50,868 nt of DNA, from positions 849,910 through 900,777 of the forward strand of contig NZ_KZ454941.1 of NCBI RefSeq assembly GCF_002797375.1, in the 5' to 3' direction. The position numbers were made by a program, and so were the translations under genes. Below the pieces are notes generated by a model. The model was given only the letters and a program-made list of their open reading frames with translations. It did no database searches and was not told where the DNA came from. Source of the DNA: Bacillus sp. FJAT-42315. GTDB lineage: Bacteria; Bacillota; Bacilli; Bacillales; Domibacillaceae. Positions 8,813 to 16,862 of the stretch are shown here, one piece after another. Positions within the stretch are counted from its first letter, which is position 1; every line of letters starts with the position of its first letter.

Positions 8813-9430
8813 ATGCGAAAGTGGATTGTCGGTCTATTATTTACAGCAGGCATCATTTTATTGATTTCGCCGTTGATCAAGTATCAACTCATCGACTTTA
8901 GTGCCTCTAAAGTGTCCGTCGATCAATATTCTGCTGAAGAGTTACAACAGAACAATGAGAAGGAAGCGACCTTTGACTATGAAGCCATTACTCCGCCAAC
9001 AATGACTAATGTGTTGAGCTCATCAGTAAATATGGACGACCCAGCTGTCATCGGTGTGATTACGATACCCGATGTTGACATCGAATTGCCGATACTAAAA
9101 GGAACGACGAATGCCAACTTACTTATCGGTGCGGCAACGATGCGTCCAGATCAACAAATGGGCCAAGGAAACTACGCGCTAGCCGGCCATCACACCCGCT
9201 CAAAAGATCAATTTTTCGGACACGTACCCGAGCTGAAAAAAGGCGCGGATATCTATGTCACAGATAAAAAAAATAAATATCACTACAAGGTGACCGAAAA
9301 CAAAATCATTTCAGAAACGGAAACAGACGTCATCAACGACACAACTGAAAACAAAATTACCTTGATTACTTGTGACGTTCCGACAAAAACGAACAAGCGC
9401 GTCATGGTGCAAGGTGTATTAGTGGAATAA
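8813..9430 (+). CDS. srtA: Class A sortase
   Basis: This membrane-bound cysteine transpeptidase of 205 residues cuts LPXTG signals between Thr and Gly and links the protein to lipid II. A membrane anchor occupies about residues 4-22. The catalytic set is H126 in LAGHH, C187 in TLITCD and R196 in TNKR. These positions equal those I recall for Bacillus anthracis SrtA (His126, Cys187, Arg196), which supports class A and the start codon. GAGGGGAGAAG precedes the ATG. The gene follows its presumed substrate, separated by a terminator-like hairpin. As a class A enzyme it may serve other LPXTG proteins of the cell too. Confidence 0.92.
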   Translation: MRKWIVGLLFTAGIILLISPLIKYQLIDFSASKVSVDQYSAEELQQNNEKEATFDYEAITPPTMTNVLSSSVNMDDPAVIGVITIPDVDIELPILKGTTNANLLIGAATMRPDQQMGQGNYALAGHHTRSKDQFFGHVPELKKGADIYVTDKKNKYHYKVTENKIISETETDVINDTTENKITLITCDVPTKTNKRVMVQGVLVE

Positions 9431-9515
9431 TTCTCATCAAATTTTAATCTTTCTCTTCTTTTTCCTTAATGTTCCTTTCTTATGATGGAAGTAACAAAAA
9501 AAGGAGGTAAGAGAA

Positions 9516-10130
9516 ATGAAAAAGAAATTATGGGCAGTTGCTTTAACAGGAGCATTAACTTTAGGAGGCATTACTCAAGTAGCGGAGGCGGATGATCACA
9601 AAGAGGAAAAAGTCGCTGTGAAAATCACTCGTGACAAAGCAAAGAAAATCGCTTTAAATAGCGTCAAAGGCAAAGTAACTGACGTGGATCTAGAAAGAAA
9701 AAATAAACAGTGGGTGTATGAAGTAGAAATCCGCACAACAAAAGGTGAACAAGAAGTACATGTTGATGCTCAAACAGGTAAAATCTTATCAAAGAGCCAA
9801 GTGAAAATCACTCGCGATCAAGCAAAACAAATTGCTCTAGCCAAAGTCAAAGGAAAAGTAACTGAAATTGAACTAGAGAACAAAAACGGTAGCTGGGTAT
9901 ACGAAGTGGAAGTTACTACAGCAAATGGCGAAACAGACATGTACATAAACGCTCAAACGGGTGAAATCTCATCCATTCGCCATGACAATGACTGGGACGA
10001 TGACGATCGATATGACGATGATGATCGTGATGATTGGGACGATGATCAGGACGAAGATGATGATGACGACAACGACGACCGCGATGATGACGAAGACGAA
10101 GATGATGATGATGATCGTGATGATGACTAA
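9516..10130 (+). CDS. Secreted two-PepSY protein with Asp-rich tail
   Basis: This exported protein of 204 residues has a signal peptide (about 1-26, cut after QVAEA). Two PepSY repeats follow, at about 33-92 and 98-155, each with an ITRDxAKxIAL helix start and an AQTGxI(L/S) end. The last 45 residues are almost all Asp with some Arg and Trp. AAAGGAGG lies 6-7 bases before the ATG. It resembles the PepSY protein at 3664 in design, and both may be outputs of the YkoGH-like system; that link is inference. The tail is encoded by GAT/GAC repeats and is probably length-variable between strains. Sortase lies upstream with 85 bases between, and a terminator follows. Confidence 0.85.
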   Translation: MKKKLWAVALTGALTLGGITQVAEADDHKEEKVAVKITRDKAKKIALNSVKGKVTDVDLERKNKQWVYEVEIRTTKGEQEVHVDAQTGKILSKSQVKITRDQAKQIALAKVKGKVTEIELENKNGSWVYEVEVTTANGETDMYINAQTGEISSIRHDNDWDDDDRYDDDDRDDWDDDQDEDDDDDNDDRDDDEDEDDDDDRDDD

Positions 10131-10140
10131 ATAGAGTGAG

Positions 10141-10167
10141 GGGTGGACTTTTGGTTCGCCCTTTTTT
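10141..10167 (+). terminator. Terminator after PepSY gene
   Basis: GGGTGGAC pairs with GTTCGCCC (two G-T pairs) around a TTTTG loop and is followed by six T. Confidence 0.75.
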
Positions 10168-10354
10168 GTATTTCATGATTCGAAGGTTATTTATTCCGTA
10201 TTAAGTGAGCGTAATTTTTTCGAATAAAAAAGCTTCGATATGATGGTTGAATGGTTGTAAATCACGAAATTGACTGTATGATTGAAATTGAGTAATTGGA
10301 CCTGAACGCATGTTAGACACCCTGTTTGATAAACAGTTTGAGAGGAGAGGTTGC

Positions 10355-11014
10355 ATGGGGAAAATAGCGCTTGTTGCTGGAGCCACGGGCTTGGTTGGAA
10401 GTGAGTTAGTTCAACAGTTGTTAGCGACACCAGAGTATGAAAAAGTGATCACGATCGTTCGGCGTTCGTCTGGAATGGTGCATGACAAGCTGGAGGAGAA
10501 GGTCGTAAATTTTGATGAGCTGACATTAGACGATCCGATCAATCATATATACTGCTGTCTCGGCACGACGATTAAAAAAGCGAAGACGAAAGAGGCGTTT
10601 CAAAAGGTCGATTTAGATTATCCGCTCATGCTAGCTAAGCTGGCGAAAAAACATCAAGCTTCTCAATTTCTTGTTATTTCCTCGATGGGAGCCAGTGTGA
10701 AATCGCCGTTCTTCTACAGTAGAGTGAAAGGAGAGCTTGAGCGGCGGCTACAAGCACTTGCACTAAATGGACTACACATTTTTCGCCCGTCGTTGCTGCT
10801 TGGAGAGCGAGAGGAGTTTCGTCTTGGCGAAGCGACAACTGAAAAGTTAGCTAACGTGTTCCCGTTTCTTTTTACCGGACCGCTGAAAAAATATAAGCCG
10901 ATTCACGTGAAAACAGTTGCTTATGCAATGGTCGCCACGGCACTAGCAGAGAGTGGTGGCGTGCATATTTATGAATCTGAAAGCATCGCAAAAAAAGAGG
11001 AAGTCCCGTTATAG
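10355..11014 (+). CDS. Atypical SDR / NAD(P)-binding protein (HTATIP2-like)
   Basis: This 219-residue cytoplasmic protein has a Rossmann fold with the nucleotide-binding GATGLVGS at residues 9-16 and a serine pair in LVISSMGA where the SDR active-site strand lies. The YSRVKGELE segment supplies the Tyr-x-x-x-Lys pair of SDR enzymes. Size and pattern fit the small NAD(P)H-binding proteins related to TIP30/HTATIP2. The substrate is unknown. ATG at 10355 is chosen because GAGGAGAGG lies 4-5 bases upstream; an earlier ATG at 10310 has no ribosome site. The final codons overlap a bidirectional terminator shared with the convergent DegV gene. Confidence 0.82.
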   Translation: MGKIALVAGATGLVGSELVQQLLATPEYEKVITIVRRSSGMVHDKLEEKVVNFDELTLDDPINHIYCCLGTTIKKAKTKEAFQKVDLDYPLMLAKLAKKHQASQFLVISSMGASVKSPFFYSRVKGELERRLQALALNGLHIFRPSLLLGEREEFRLGEATTEKLANVFPFLFTGPLKKYKPIHVKTVAYAMVATALAESGGVHIYESESIAKKEEVPL

Positions 11015-11025
11015 GACATCCTCTT
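10995..11025. terminator. Bidirectional terminator inside coding ends
   Basis: AAGAGGA (10995-11001) plus GTCC pairs with GGAC plus TCCTCTT (11019-11025). On the minus strand it is followed by a run of T. It sits in the last codons of the SDR gene and touches the DegV stop at 11024. Confidence 0.75.
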
Positions 11026-11875
11026 ATTCGTTTTCCCAAATGAGCGCGAGTGTGCCTTCACCAGCGTGAACAGCGATCGTCGAGCTAATTTCCCCAATGA
11101 CAAATTTCACATTTGGAAACTCTTGTTCAAGTATTTGCTGAAGAGATTGTGCTTTCTCTAGTACATTTCCATGCATGATCCGAATTTCAGGGATGTGATG
11201 CATTTCATATTTTTCTCTCACGATGTCAATCACACGCTTGAGCGCTTTTTTCTCAGAGCGCACTTTTTCGCATAATTCAAATTCACCGTTGCTATTAACG
11301 CAAATGATCGGCTTCACTTGTAAAATTGTGCCGAGCAAATACGAAGTGCCTGACATCCGGCCGCCTTTATAAAATTGCTCTAGACTTCCTAATAGCACTA
11401 AGTTTTGTGATTTCGCCGTTTCTACATTTAGCTTCTCAGCGATCGTTTGTGGGTCCATTTCCTCATCGGCATACGCCATTCCTTTATACATGAGCGAAGT
11501 AATGGCATAGGACATCGATTTAGAATCGACCATATAAGTATCCAATCCAGCCATCTCCGCCCCCGCTTTAGAGGTCGCATATGTGCCACTTAGTTTACTA
11601 GATACATGAACGGCGATTGCGCATTCATATTCTTCCTTCAGCTTTTCGAACAAACTAGCAAACACACCCACAGGTGGCTGCGAAGTTTTCGGAATGTTCT
11701 TCTCCGCTTTAATTCTAGTATATAATTCATCTGTCGTTAACGTAATGCCATCCTCAAATGCATCCTCACCAAAAATAATGCTAAGAGGAACAACATACAC
11801 ATCCGGATGATTGCGTAACTCTTCTGTAATAAAAGCCGTACTATCTGTCACCCAAGCAATCTTCTTCTTTGTCAT
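11024..11875 (-). CDS. DegV-family fatty-acid-binding protein
   Basis: This soluble protein of 283 residues should bind a fatty acid. In Firmicutes, DegV/FakB proteins present fatty acids to the kinase FakA for phospholipid synthesis. The family marks are the N-terminal IAWVTDSTAFI strand, the TSQPPVGVF motif near residue 80, the S-x-S in HVSSKLSGTY and the GGRMSG loop. The ATG at 11875 follows AAGGATGAAG at a good distance; a further in-frame ATG at 11932 has no ribosome site. It is transcribed alone, convergent with the SDR gene. Whether it is FakB or a functionally distinct DegV paralogue cannot be told. Confidence 0.9.
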   Translation of the reverse strand: MTKKKIAWVTDSTAFITEELRNHPDVYVVPLSIIFGEDAFEDGITLTTDELYTRIKAEKNIPKTSQPPVGVFASLFEKLKEEYECAIAVHVSSKLSGTYATSKAGAEMAGLDTYMVDSKSMSYAITSLMYKGMAYADEEMDPQTIAEKLNVETAKSQNLVLLGSLEQFYKGGRMSGTSYLLGTILQVKPIICVNSNGEFELCEKVRSEKKALKRVIDIVREKYEMHHIPEIRIMHGNVLEKAQSLQQILEQEFPNVKFVIGEISSTIAVHAGEGTLALIWENE

Positions 11876-11950
11876 ATCTTCATCCTTTTCTAGGCCATAA
11901 ATTCCCCGAATATTGTAGTATTTTGTAGACATAATTATACCTTGACGGGG

Positions 11951-11980
11951 GAGTGCCTGTCACCACCCGAATTATGTCGA
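11951..11980 (+). repeat. Dispersed repeat, copy 2 (diverged)
   Basis: GAGTGCCTGTCACCACCC followed by ATTATGTCGA keeps both ends of the element. It lies 76 bases upstream of the DegV start. Confidence 0.75.
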
Positions 11981-12079
11981 TTCTGTTGACAAAGTGGAGT
12001 TGAGGTAGGATTTTGATGTTTGTTGATTGAAATAAGTTAATGTTATACTTTTGGTATAATATGTATAAGAGGTGAGTTT

Positions 12080-12535
12080 ATGAGAAATAAAATTTGGATA
12101 CTGAGTCTCATTTTTTCATTGATCGGATTTATTTTGATAGAAAAAGTTTTTACGATGAGTCCTAATGTGATATCGGGAAATGGAAATGTTGCGATATTAT
12201 TGATTCCTTTGCTGTCGCCCATCTTTATTTTAAGTATCATCCTAACGTATAAAAAAGTGAGGGAGATTTTCGGCAGTGTAAAAAATAAAAAATTCACCTT
12301 CATCTTTTTAATGATTTCCGCAATTTTTAGTGTACTGCTAATCTATCTAATCATTCATTACACCAACGATCTTATCTCTGCCTTAGGAGGAACACCAGAT
12401 AATCCTCAGTCGAAAATTTATCGTTTTGGCTGGTGGAATCAATACACAAACAGTTTGTTCTTCAATGTCTATACGTATTTGCTGATTCATCTATTAAGTG
12501 GGATGATAGGAGTATTTACTATATTTAAAAAATAA
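12080..12535 (+). CDS. Small membrane protein of unknown function
   Basis: This 151-residue protein has four predicted membrane helices, at about 5-25, 40-58, 75-95 and 125-147. A short loop between the third and fourth carries NQYTNSLFF. I do not recognise the family. AAGAGGTGAG precedes the ATG by 6 bases. It stands alone between the divergent DegV gene and the T-box leader, in a slightly more AT-rich stretch. Nothing here hints at a role. Confidence 0.65.
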   Translation: MRNKIWILSLIFSLIGFILIEKVFTMSPNVISGNGNVAILLIPLLSPIFILSIILTYKKVREIFGSVKNKKFTFIFLMISAIFSVLLIYLIIHYTNDLISALGGTPDNPQSKIYRFGWWNQYTNSLFFNVYTYLLIHLLSGMIGVFTIFKK

Positions 12536-12566
12536 TAATTTTTCAAATCTAAATTATTAAAATATA

Positions 12567-12595
12567 TTGACATAATAAAAATAGTCTGTTAATTT
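12567..12595 (+). promoter_or_regulatory. Promoter of the T-box/brnQ transcript
   Basis: TTGACA (12567-12572) and TAATTT (12590-12595) are 17 bases apart and lie just upstream of the T-box leader. Confidence 0.6.
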
Positions 12596-12613
12596 ATTAA
12601 TCAATCAATAAAG

Positions 12614-12880
12614 TCTATGACGAGAAAGAGTACGACAAGCCCCCTGTTCTACAGAGAATCGGCAATTGGTGAGAGCCGATGTTCAGGACTTGTCCGAAAA
12701 TCATCTCTGAGATGCAAAGCTGAACAAGAGTAAGCTTTGACGGGTTTTCCGCCGTTATCATGGAGCGCGTATGATTGTACGTGACTGGAGAGCTGTTTTG
12801 TATCGTTGTCGATACGGGCAGAATATGGGTGGTAACGCGAGCACAAACTCGTCCCTATTTTGGGGACGAGTTTTTTTATT
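12614..12880 (+). promoter_or_regulatory. T-box riboswitch, probably isoleucine-specific
   Basis: The T-box core AATATGGGTGGTAACGCG lies at 12823-12839. It precedes a terminator made of AAACTCGTCCC (12845-12855) and GGGACGAGTTT (12863-12873) with a T run. Stem I starts near AGAAAGAGTACGACAAG, whose ACAAG pairs with CTTGT at 12689-12693. The 3' side of the specifier loop then reads GAAAATCATC, which places ATC (Ile) at 12700-12702 in the specifier position. Uncharged tRNA-Ile should stabilise the antiterminator and turn on brnQ. The T-box class is firm; the codon choice is a hand-folded inference. Confidence 0.9.
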
Positions 12881-13065
12881 TTTCCAGAATCCGTACATAC
12901 GCTAGCGACTAGTGTACTTCCACGATCCTCCTTGCGATAAGTCAACATCGATTCACTATCGTTCATCGTGTTTCTTTTATCTCGACCGGGTCGTTCCAGT
13001 CCATATGTCGCTGAACGAGCGCCTTCCGCTTTTCTATTCTACAAAAACAAAAGGAGAGATTTGCA

Positions 13066-14391
13066 ATGAAGAAATTAGACACAGTATTTATCGGCTTAAT
13101 GTTATTTTCAATGTTTTTTGGAGCAGGGAACTTGATTTTTCCTCCTCATTTAGGGGCACAATCAGGAACGTCCTATTGGCTCGCGATGGCTGGATTTATT
13201 ATCACGAGCGTAGGTTTGCCGTTCGCTGTCTTGTTAGCTGTTTCCCTTGTGAAAGATGGCGCACCAACGATCGGCAATCGTGTACATCCAGCCTTCAGCA
13301 AAGTTTTCATGTTTGGCGTGTACTTATCCATTGGTCCTTTTCTTGGTATCCCGAGAAATGCGAATGTAGCGTATGAAATGGGCGTAAAACCATTTTTAAA
13401 CGAAGCATGGAACCCAGCATTGACATTATTTATCTATACATTTGTTTTCTTTGCTCTTGTATATGTAATCAGCTTAGACCCTTCAAAAATGGAAAAATAT
13501 TTAAGCCGCTGGATCACACCAGTTTTGCTTGTGGCTATGGTCGTCCTTTGTGTCGTTGGCTTTATGAAATTAGATGCACCGCTACAAGCACCGACAGAAG
13601 GTTATCAAAATGGCGCGTTGTTCAAAGGATTCATTGAAGGATATAACACGATGGATGCCCTTGCAGCTTTAGCTTACGGAATCGTCATCCTTACATCGAT
13701 TCGCCAAAAAGGTATCACTGACAGCAAAGCGTTAACGAAATATACGTTAAAAGCAGGAATGATCGCTGGTGTCTTGCTTTCCGTGGTCTATATCAGCTTA
13801 GGATTAATCGGTGGAAAAATGGCGGCAAGCGGCTCTTTTGAAAATGGAACAGACATTTTAACCGCAACATCCGTTCTTTTATTAGGACAAAATGGAACCC
13901 TTTTACTTGGATTGATCTTCACGTTAGCTTGCTTTACAACTGTTGTCGGCTTAACGACTTCTTGTAGCCAATACTTTGCCGAGCAATTTCCGAAAGTTAG
14001 CTATAAAACATTGGTGTTAGTATTAACGGTCGTTGGATTTACGTTAGCGAATTTAGGGCTTGCGCAAATCTTGAAAGTATCGGTACCGTTCCTTGTGACG
14101 GCGTACCCATTAACGATCGTGCTCATCGTTCTAACATTCTTTCACCGTTATTTTAAAAACTCACAGAAAGTATACGGAAGCACCGTTTTATTCACCGGAG
14201 TATTCGCAGTACTTGGAGGACTGCACACATTCGGCATCAACTTAGGACCGCTCCAAACCGTAAGAGAACACCTTCCACTAGCCGAATTTGGACTAGAATG
14301 GATCGTTCCAGCATTAGTCGGTCTGGCACTCGGAGCTCTCAAGGTGCCTGTCACTCCCCGAAGTTTGTCGAATGAAAAGCCAGGAATTTGA
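13066..14391 (+). CDS. brnQ: Branched-chain amino acid transporter BrnQ
   Basis: This cation-coupled importer of leucine, isoleucine and valine (LIVCS family) has 441 residues and about 12 membrane helices. The start of the protein, FIGLMLFSMFFGAGNLIFPP, is the family signature. AAAGGAGAG lies 8 bases before the ATG. A T-box leader 190 bases upstream places the gene under tRNA control, which agrees with its substrate. The C-terminus is unusual. From residue 426 on, the coding sequence is a copy of the dispersed repeat followed by half of the terminator stem, so the last 16 residues (KVPVTPRSLSNEKPGI) are not native. They lie beyond the last helix and probably do no harm. Confidence 0.93.
   Translation: MKKLDTVFIGLMLFSMFFGAGNLIFPPHLGAQSGTSYWLAMAGFIITSVGLPFAVLLAVSLVKDGAPTIGNRVHPAFSKVFMFGVYLSIGPFLGIPRNANVAYEMGVKPFLNEAWNPALTLFIYTFVFFALVYVISLDPSKMEKYLSRWITPVLLVAMVVLCVVGFMKLDAPLQAPTEGYQNGALFKGFIEGYNTMDALAALAYGIVILTSIRQKGITDSKALTKYTLKAGMIAGVLLSVVYISLGLIGGKMAASGSFENGTDILTATSVLLLGQNGTLLLGLIFTLACFTTVVGLTTSCSQYFAEQFPKVSYKTLVLVLTVVGFTLANLGLAQILKVSVPFLVTAYPLTIVLIVLTFFHRYFKNSQKVYGSTVLFTGVFAVLGGLHTFGINLGPLQTVREHLPLAEFGLEWIVPALVGLALGALKVPVTPRSLSNEKPGI
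14342..14372 (+). repeat. Dispersed repeat, copy 3, inside the brnQ reading frame
   Basis: AGGTGCCTGTCACTCCCC followed by AAGTTTGTCGAA is translated as the end of BrnQ. Confidence 0.85.
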
Positions 14392-14404
14392 TCCTGGCTT
14401 TTCG
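14375..14404 (+). terminator. brnQ terminator
   Basis: AAAAGCCAGGA (14375-14385) pairs with TCCTGGCTTTT (14392-14402). The brnQ stop codon lies in the loop. Confidence 0.8.
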
Positions 14405-14490
14405 CTTGTGGATGGTAGACTATATTCTAAAAAATCAGCTAGTTTATATGTTATTGTGTAATTATGGAAGAGAGAAAAGGAGGGATTAAT

Positions 14491-15357
14491 GTGGTGACGA
14501 AACTGATAGAAAAAGCGATGGCGTTTGCGATGGAGGCGCACGCAGGGCAAATGAGAAAGCAATCGACGGTACCTTATATTGTTCATCCGCTGTCTGTTGG
14601 GATGATTTTGCAAAAATATCAGTGTCATGAGCGAACGATTGCGGCCGGAATTTTGCATGATGTGTTAGAGGATACAGAGGTGACTCACACTCAACTTATC
14701 CATCATTTTGGACATGAAGTGGCGAGTTTAGTAGAAGAAGCTTCTGAACAAGATAAATCCTTACCGTGGAAAATACGAAAAGAACAAACGATTCAAGGAA
14801 TCAAGCATCTCTCAAAAGAAGCTGCTATCATTGTTTGTGCGGACAAACTCCACAACCTTTCCTCTATTTATGAAGATTATAAACAGATAGGTGATCAAGT
14901 ATGGAATCGTTTTAACAGTGGCAAAGAAGAGCAAAGCTGGTATTATCAATCATTGATCATTCAATTATTTCAAAGAGACGTCCCGATTAAACTACTGTTA
15001 AAACTCGACCAAAGAGCACAAAGAGTGTTTGGTCAAAGCCCAATGTTACCCCGTCAACAAATTGATGCCTATTTCCGCTTTCCTTATGGAATCGATGAAG
15101 AACAAAGGAGAGCATGGGAAAAAGACCTGAAAAAACAAGAGCAGTTGAAAGTTTTTAATAGAATGGAAACTCTTTATCGAATGCAAGACCCACAAGTACG
15201 AGATGTTCTTGTACTTCTAGAACAACACGGCATCCAATGGCAAAACAATTCTGATGGACCATTTTTGATCGCAAGTTTATGTGTAGCCATCAAGGAACAT
15301 TATCAATTGAACGATTTAGAAATTGTGCGGCATGTTTTTAGAAACTTGTATAAATAA
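14491..15357 (+). CDS. HD-domain phosphohydrolase (RelA/SpoT hydrolase-like)
   Basis: This 288-residue cytoplasmic metal-dependent phosphohydrolase has the HD-domain pattern of the SpoT/MESH1 group. It shows H-x-G-Q near residue 18, PYIVHP, the HD pair in GILHDVLEDT and the D in VCADKLHNL. MESH1-like enzymes hydrolyse (p)ppGpp, but the long C-terminal half (about 130-288) is not a synthetase domain and I do not recognise it. GTG at 14491 is chosen because AGGAGGG is 6-7 bases upstream; a further ATG at 14464 lies before that site. The dispersed repeat begins directly after the stop codon. Confidence 0.8.
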   Translation: MVTKLIEKAMAFAMEAHAGQMRKQSTVPYIVHPLSVGMILQKYQCHERTIAAGILHDVLEDTEVTHTQLIHHFGHEVASLVEEASEQDKSLPWKIRKEQTIQGIKHLSKEAAIIVCADKLHNLSSIYEDYKQIGDQVWNRFNSGKEEQSWYYQSLIIQLFQRDVPIKLLLKLDQRAQRVFGQSPMLPRQQIDAYFRFPYGIDEEQRRAWEKDLKKQEQLKVFNRMETLYRMQDPQVRDVLVLLEQHGIQWQNNSDGPFLIASLCVAIKEHYQLNDLEIVRHVFRNLYK

Positions 15358-15370
15358 GGTGCCTGTCACC
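15358..15370 (+). repeat. Dispersed repeat, copy 4 (5' core only)
   Basis: GGTGCCTGTCACC begins immediately after the stop codon of the HD gene. The TTGTCGAA tail is not conserved. Confidence 0.65.
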
Positions 15371-15447
15371 TTTCTATTTGACTCTCGAACGACTCCATAG
15401 TTCATACTGACACCATAATATGAAAATAAATTATGAGGTGAATGGAT

Positions 15448-16797
15448 ATGGAAAAGTATGATCTTGCTGTGATTGGTGCTGGAGCAGGTGGGTTAAATGC
15501 TTCATTTGAAGCTTTAATGCTCGGAAAGAAAGTGGTATTAATCGATAAATATAAGCCAGGTGGGGAATGTACTTGGTCTGGGTGTATACCTAGTAAAGCG
15601 CTTATTCAAATCGCCGATGAAGTACATACCGCGAAAAAATATGGAGACATCGCGATCAATGGAAAGCAAATATTAACGAAAGTTCGTACTTTAATCGAGA
15701 CTGCTCATCAAGCAGAAGCTGTTGAGGTATTGGAAGAGGCGGGGATTGATTATCTTCAAGGCTACGCAAAATTTAAAGATGCTCACACATTAGATGTAGA
15801 TGGAAAGGAAATACAAGCCGATAAAATAGTTATTTCTACAGGGTCATCCGCGCTTATTCCTTCTATTAAAGGACTAGAAAATGTCGACTACTTAACGAAT
15901 GAAAATGTCTTTTTACTTGAAGATCTGCCTAAGGATTTAATCATTTTAGGAGCAGGAGCGATCGGCGTTGAACTCGCTCAAGCGTTCCAACGACTAGGCG
16001 TTCAAGTGAAACTAGTCGAGATGGCAGAGACCATTTTATTTAGAGAAGAGAAAGACATGGCGGTAGCACTTGAATCCATTCTGAAGGAGGAAGGGGTTGA
16101 ATGCTTCACTTCGGCTAAAGGAGTAGAAGTGACAACTGATGCTACAGGAGTGACGCTCACGATCGAACAAAATGGAGAAAAGACAAACCTTACCGGAGAA
16201 AAAATATTACTCGCATTAGGAAGAAAACCTAATGTTGAAGGGATCAACTTAGATAAAATTGGTGTCCGATATAATCATAAAGGCATCGAAGTAAATGAAT
16301 ACTTAGAAACGACGGTGCCGAATGTGTATGCGGTAGGAGATATCGTCGGGCCTTACTTGTTCTCTCATATGGGCGGAGCCCAAGGGAAGCAAGCGGTACA
16401 AAATGCTTTTTCAGCAGAAAAAGGAAAAATAAACTATGACCATGCAGCTTGGTGCACGTTCACTCATCCAGAACTAGCAAGAGCAGGTATGACAGAGGAA
16501 CAAGCAAAAGCGAAATATGATGGTCGTGTGCAAGTATATACACAGGCATATAGTGAATTAGATCGAGCGGTTGTAGACGAAAAAACAAAAGGCATGGCAA
16601 AGGTCATTTGCGATGAAGAAGGTTACATTGTAGGAGCTAGTATTTTAGGAGAAAGAGCATGTGAATTGTTAGGTGAGCTTCAAGTCATGAAGTCGTTGCA
16701 TATTCCGTTTTATAAATTACAAGAAGCAATCCATCCGTACCCTTCCTATAGTGAAATATTGCTTCAACTAAGCAAGGAAGCTTATAATAATCAATAA
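15448..16797 (+). CDS. FAD-dependent pyridine nucleotide-disulfide oxidoreductase
   Basis: This 449-residue flavoenzyme resembles dihydrolipoamide dehydrogenase and mercuric reductase. The FAD site is GAGAGG (10-15). The redox disulfide is C41-x4-C46 in GECTWSGCIPSK. The NAD(P) site is GAGAIGVELAQ near residue 170, and the interface motif IHPYPSYSE provides the catalytic His. No lipoyl or 2-oxoacid dehydrogenase subunit lies nearby, so a role outside those complexes is likely; substrate unknown. ATG at 15448 has TGAGGTG at 7-8 bases; the ATG at 15442 is too close to it. A terminator hairpin follows. Confidence 0.88.
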   Translation: MEKYDLAVIGAGAGGLNASFEALMLGKKVVLIDKYKPGGECTWSGCIPSKALIQIADEVHTAKKYGDIAINGKQILTKVRTLIETAHQAEAVEVLEEAGIDYLQGYAKFKDAHTLDVDGKEIQADKIVISTGSSALIPSIKGLENVDYLTNENVFLLEDLPKDLIILGAGAIGVELAQAFQRLGVQVKLVEMAETILFREEKDMAVALESILKEEGVECFTSAKGVEVTTDATGVTLTIEQNGEKTNLTGEKILLALGRKPNVEGINLDKIGVRYNHKGIEVNEYLETTVPNVYAVGDIVGPYLFSHMGGAQGKQAVQNAFSAEKGKINYDHAAWCTFTHPELARAGMTEEQAKAKYDGRVQVYTQAYSELDRAVVDEKTKGMAKVICDEEGYIVGASILGERACELLGELQVMKSLHIPFYKLQEAIHPYPSYSEILLQLSKEAYNNQ

Positions 16798-16810
16798 AGT
16801 GTTCGATAAA

Positions 16811-16840
16811 AGGCTTGTCTATGTACAAGTCTTTCATTAT
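16811..16840 (+). terminator. Terminator after the oxidoreductase
   Basis: AGGCTTGT pairs with ACAAGTCT around CTATGT and is followed by a T-rich stretch. Its position argues against using the ATG inside it as start of the next gene. Confidence 0.6.
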
Positions 16841-16862
16841 TTCAAGAAAGGGGTTTTTTGAC

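Noticed and set aside
9916-10176. His/Arg-rich frame opposite the Asp tail
   Set aside because: It is the complement of the GAT/GAC tract, so its composition is a by-product.
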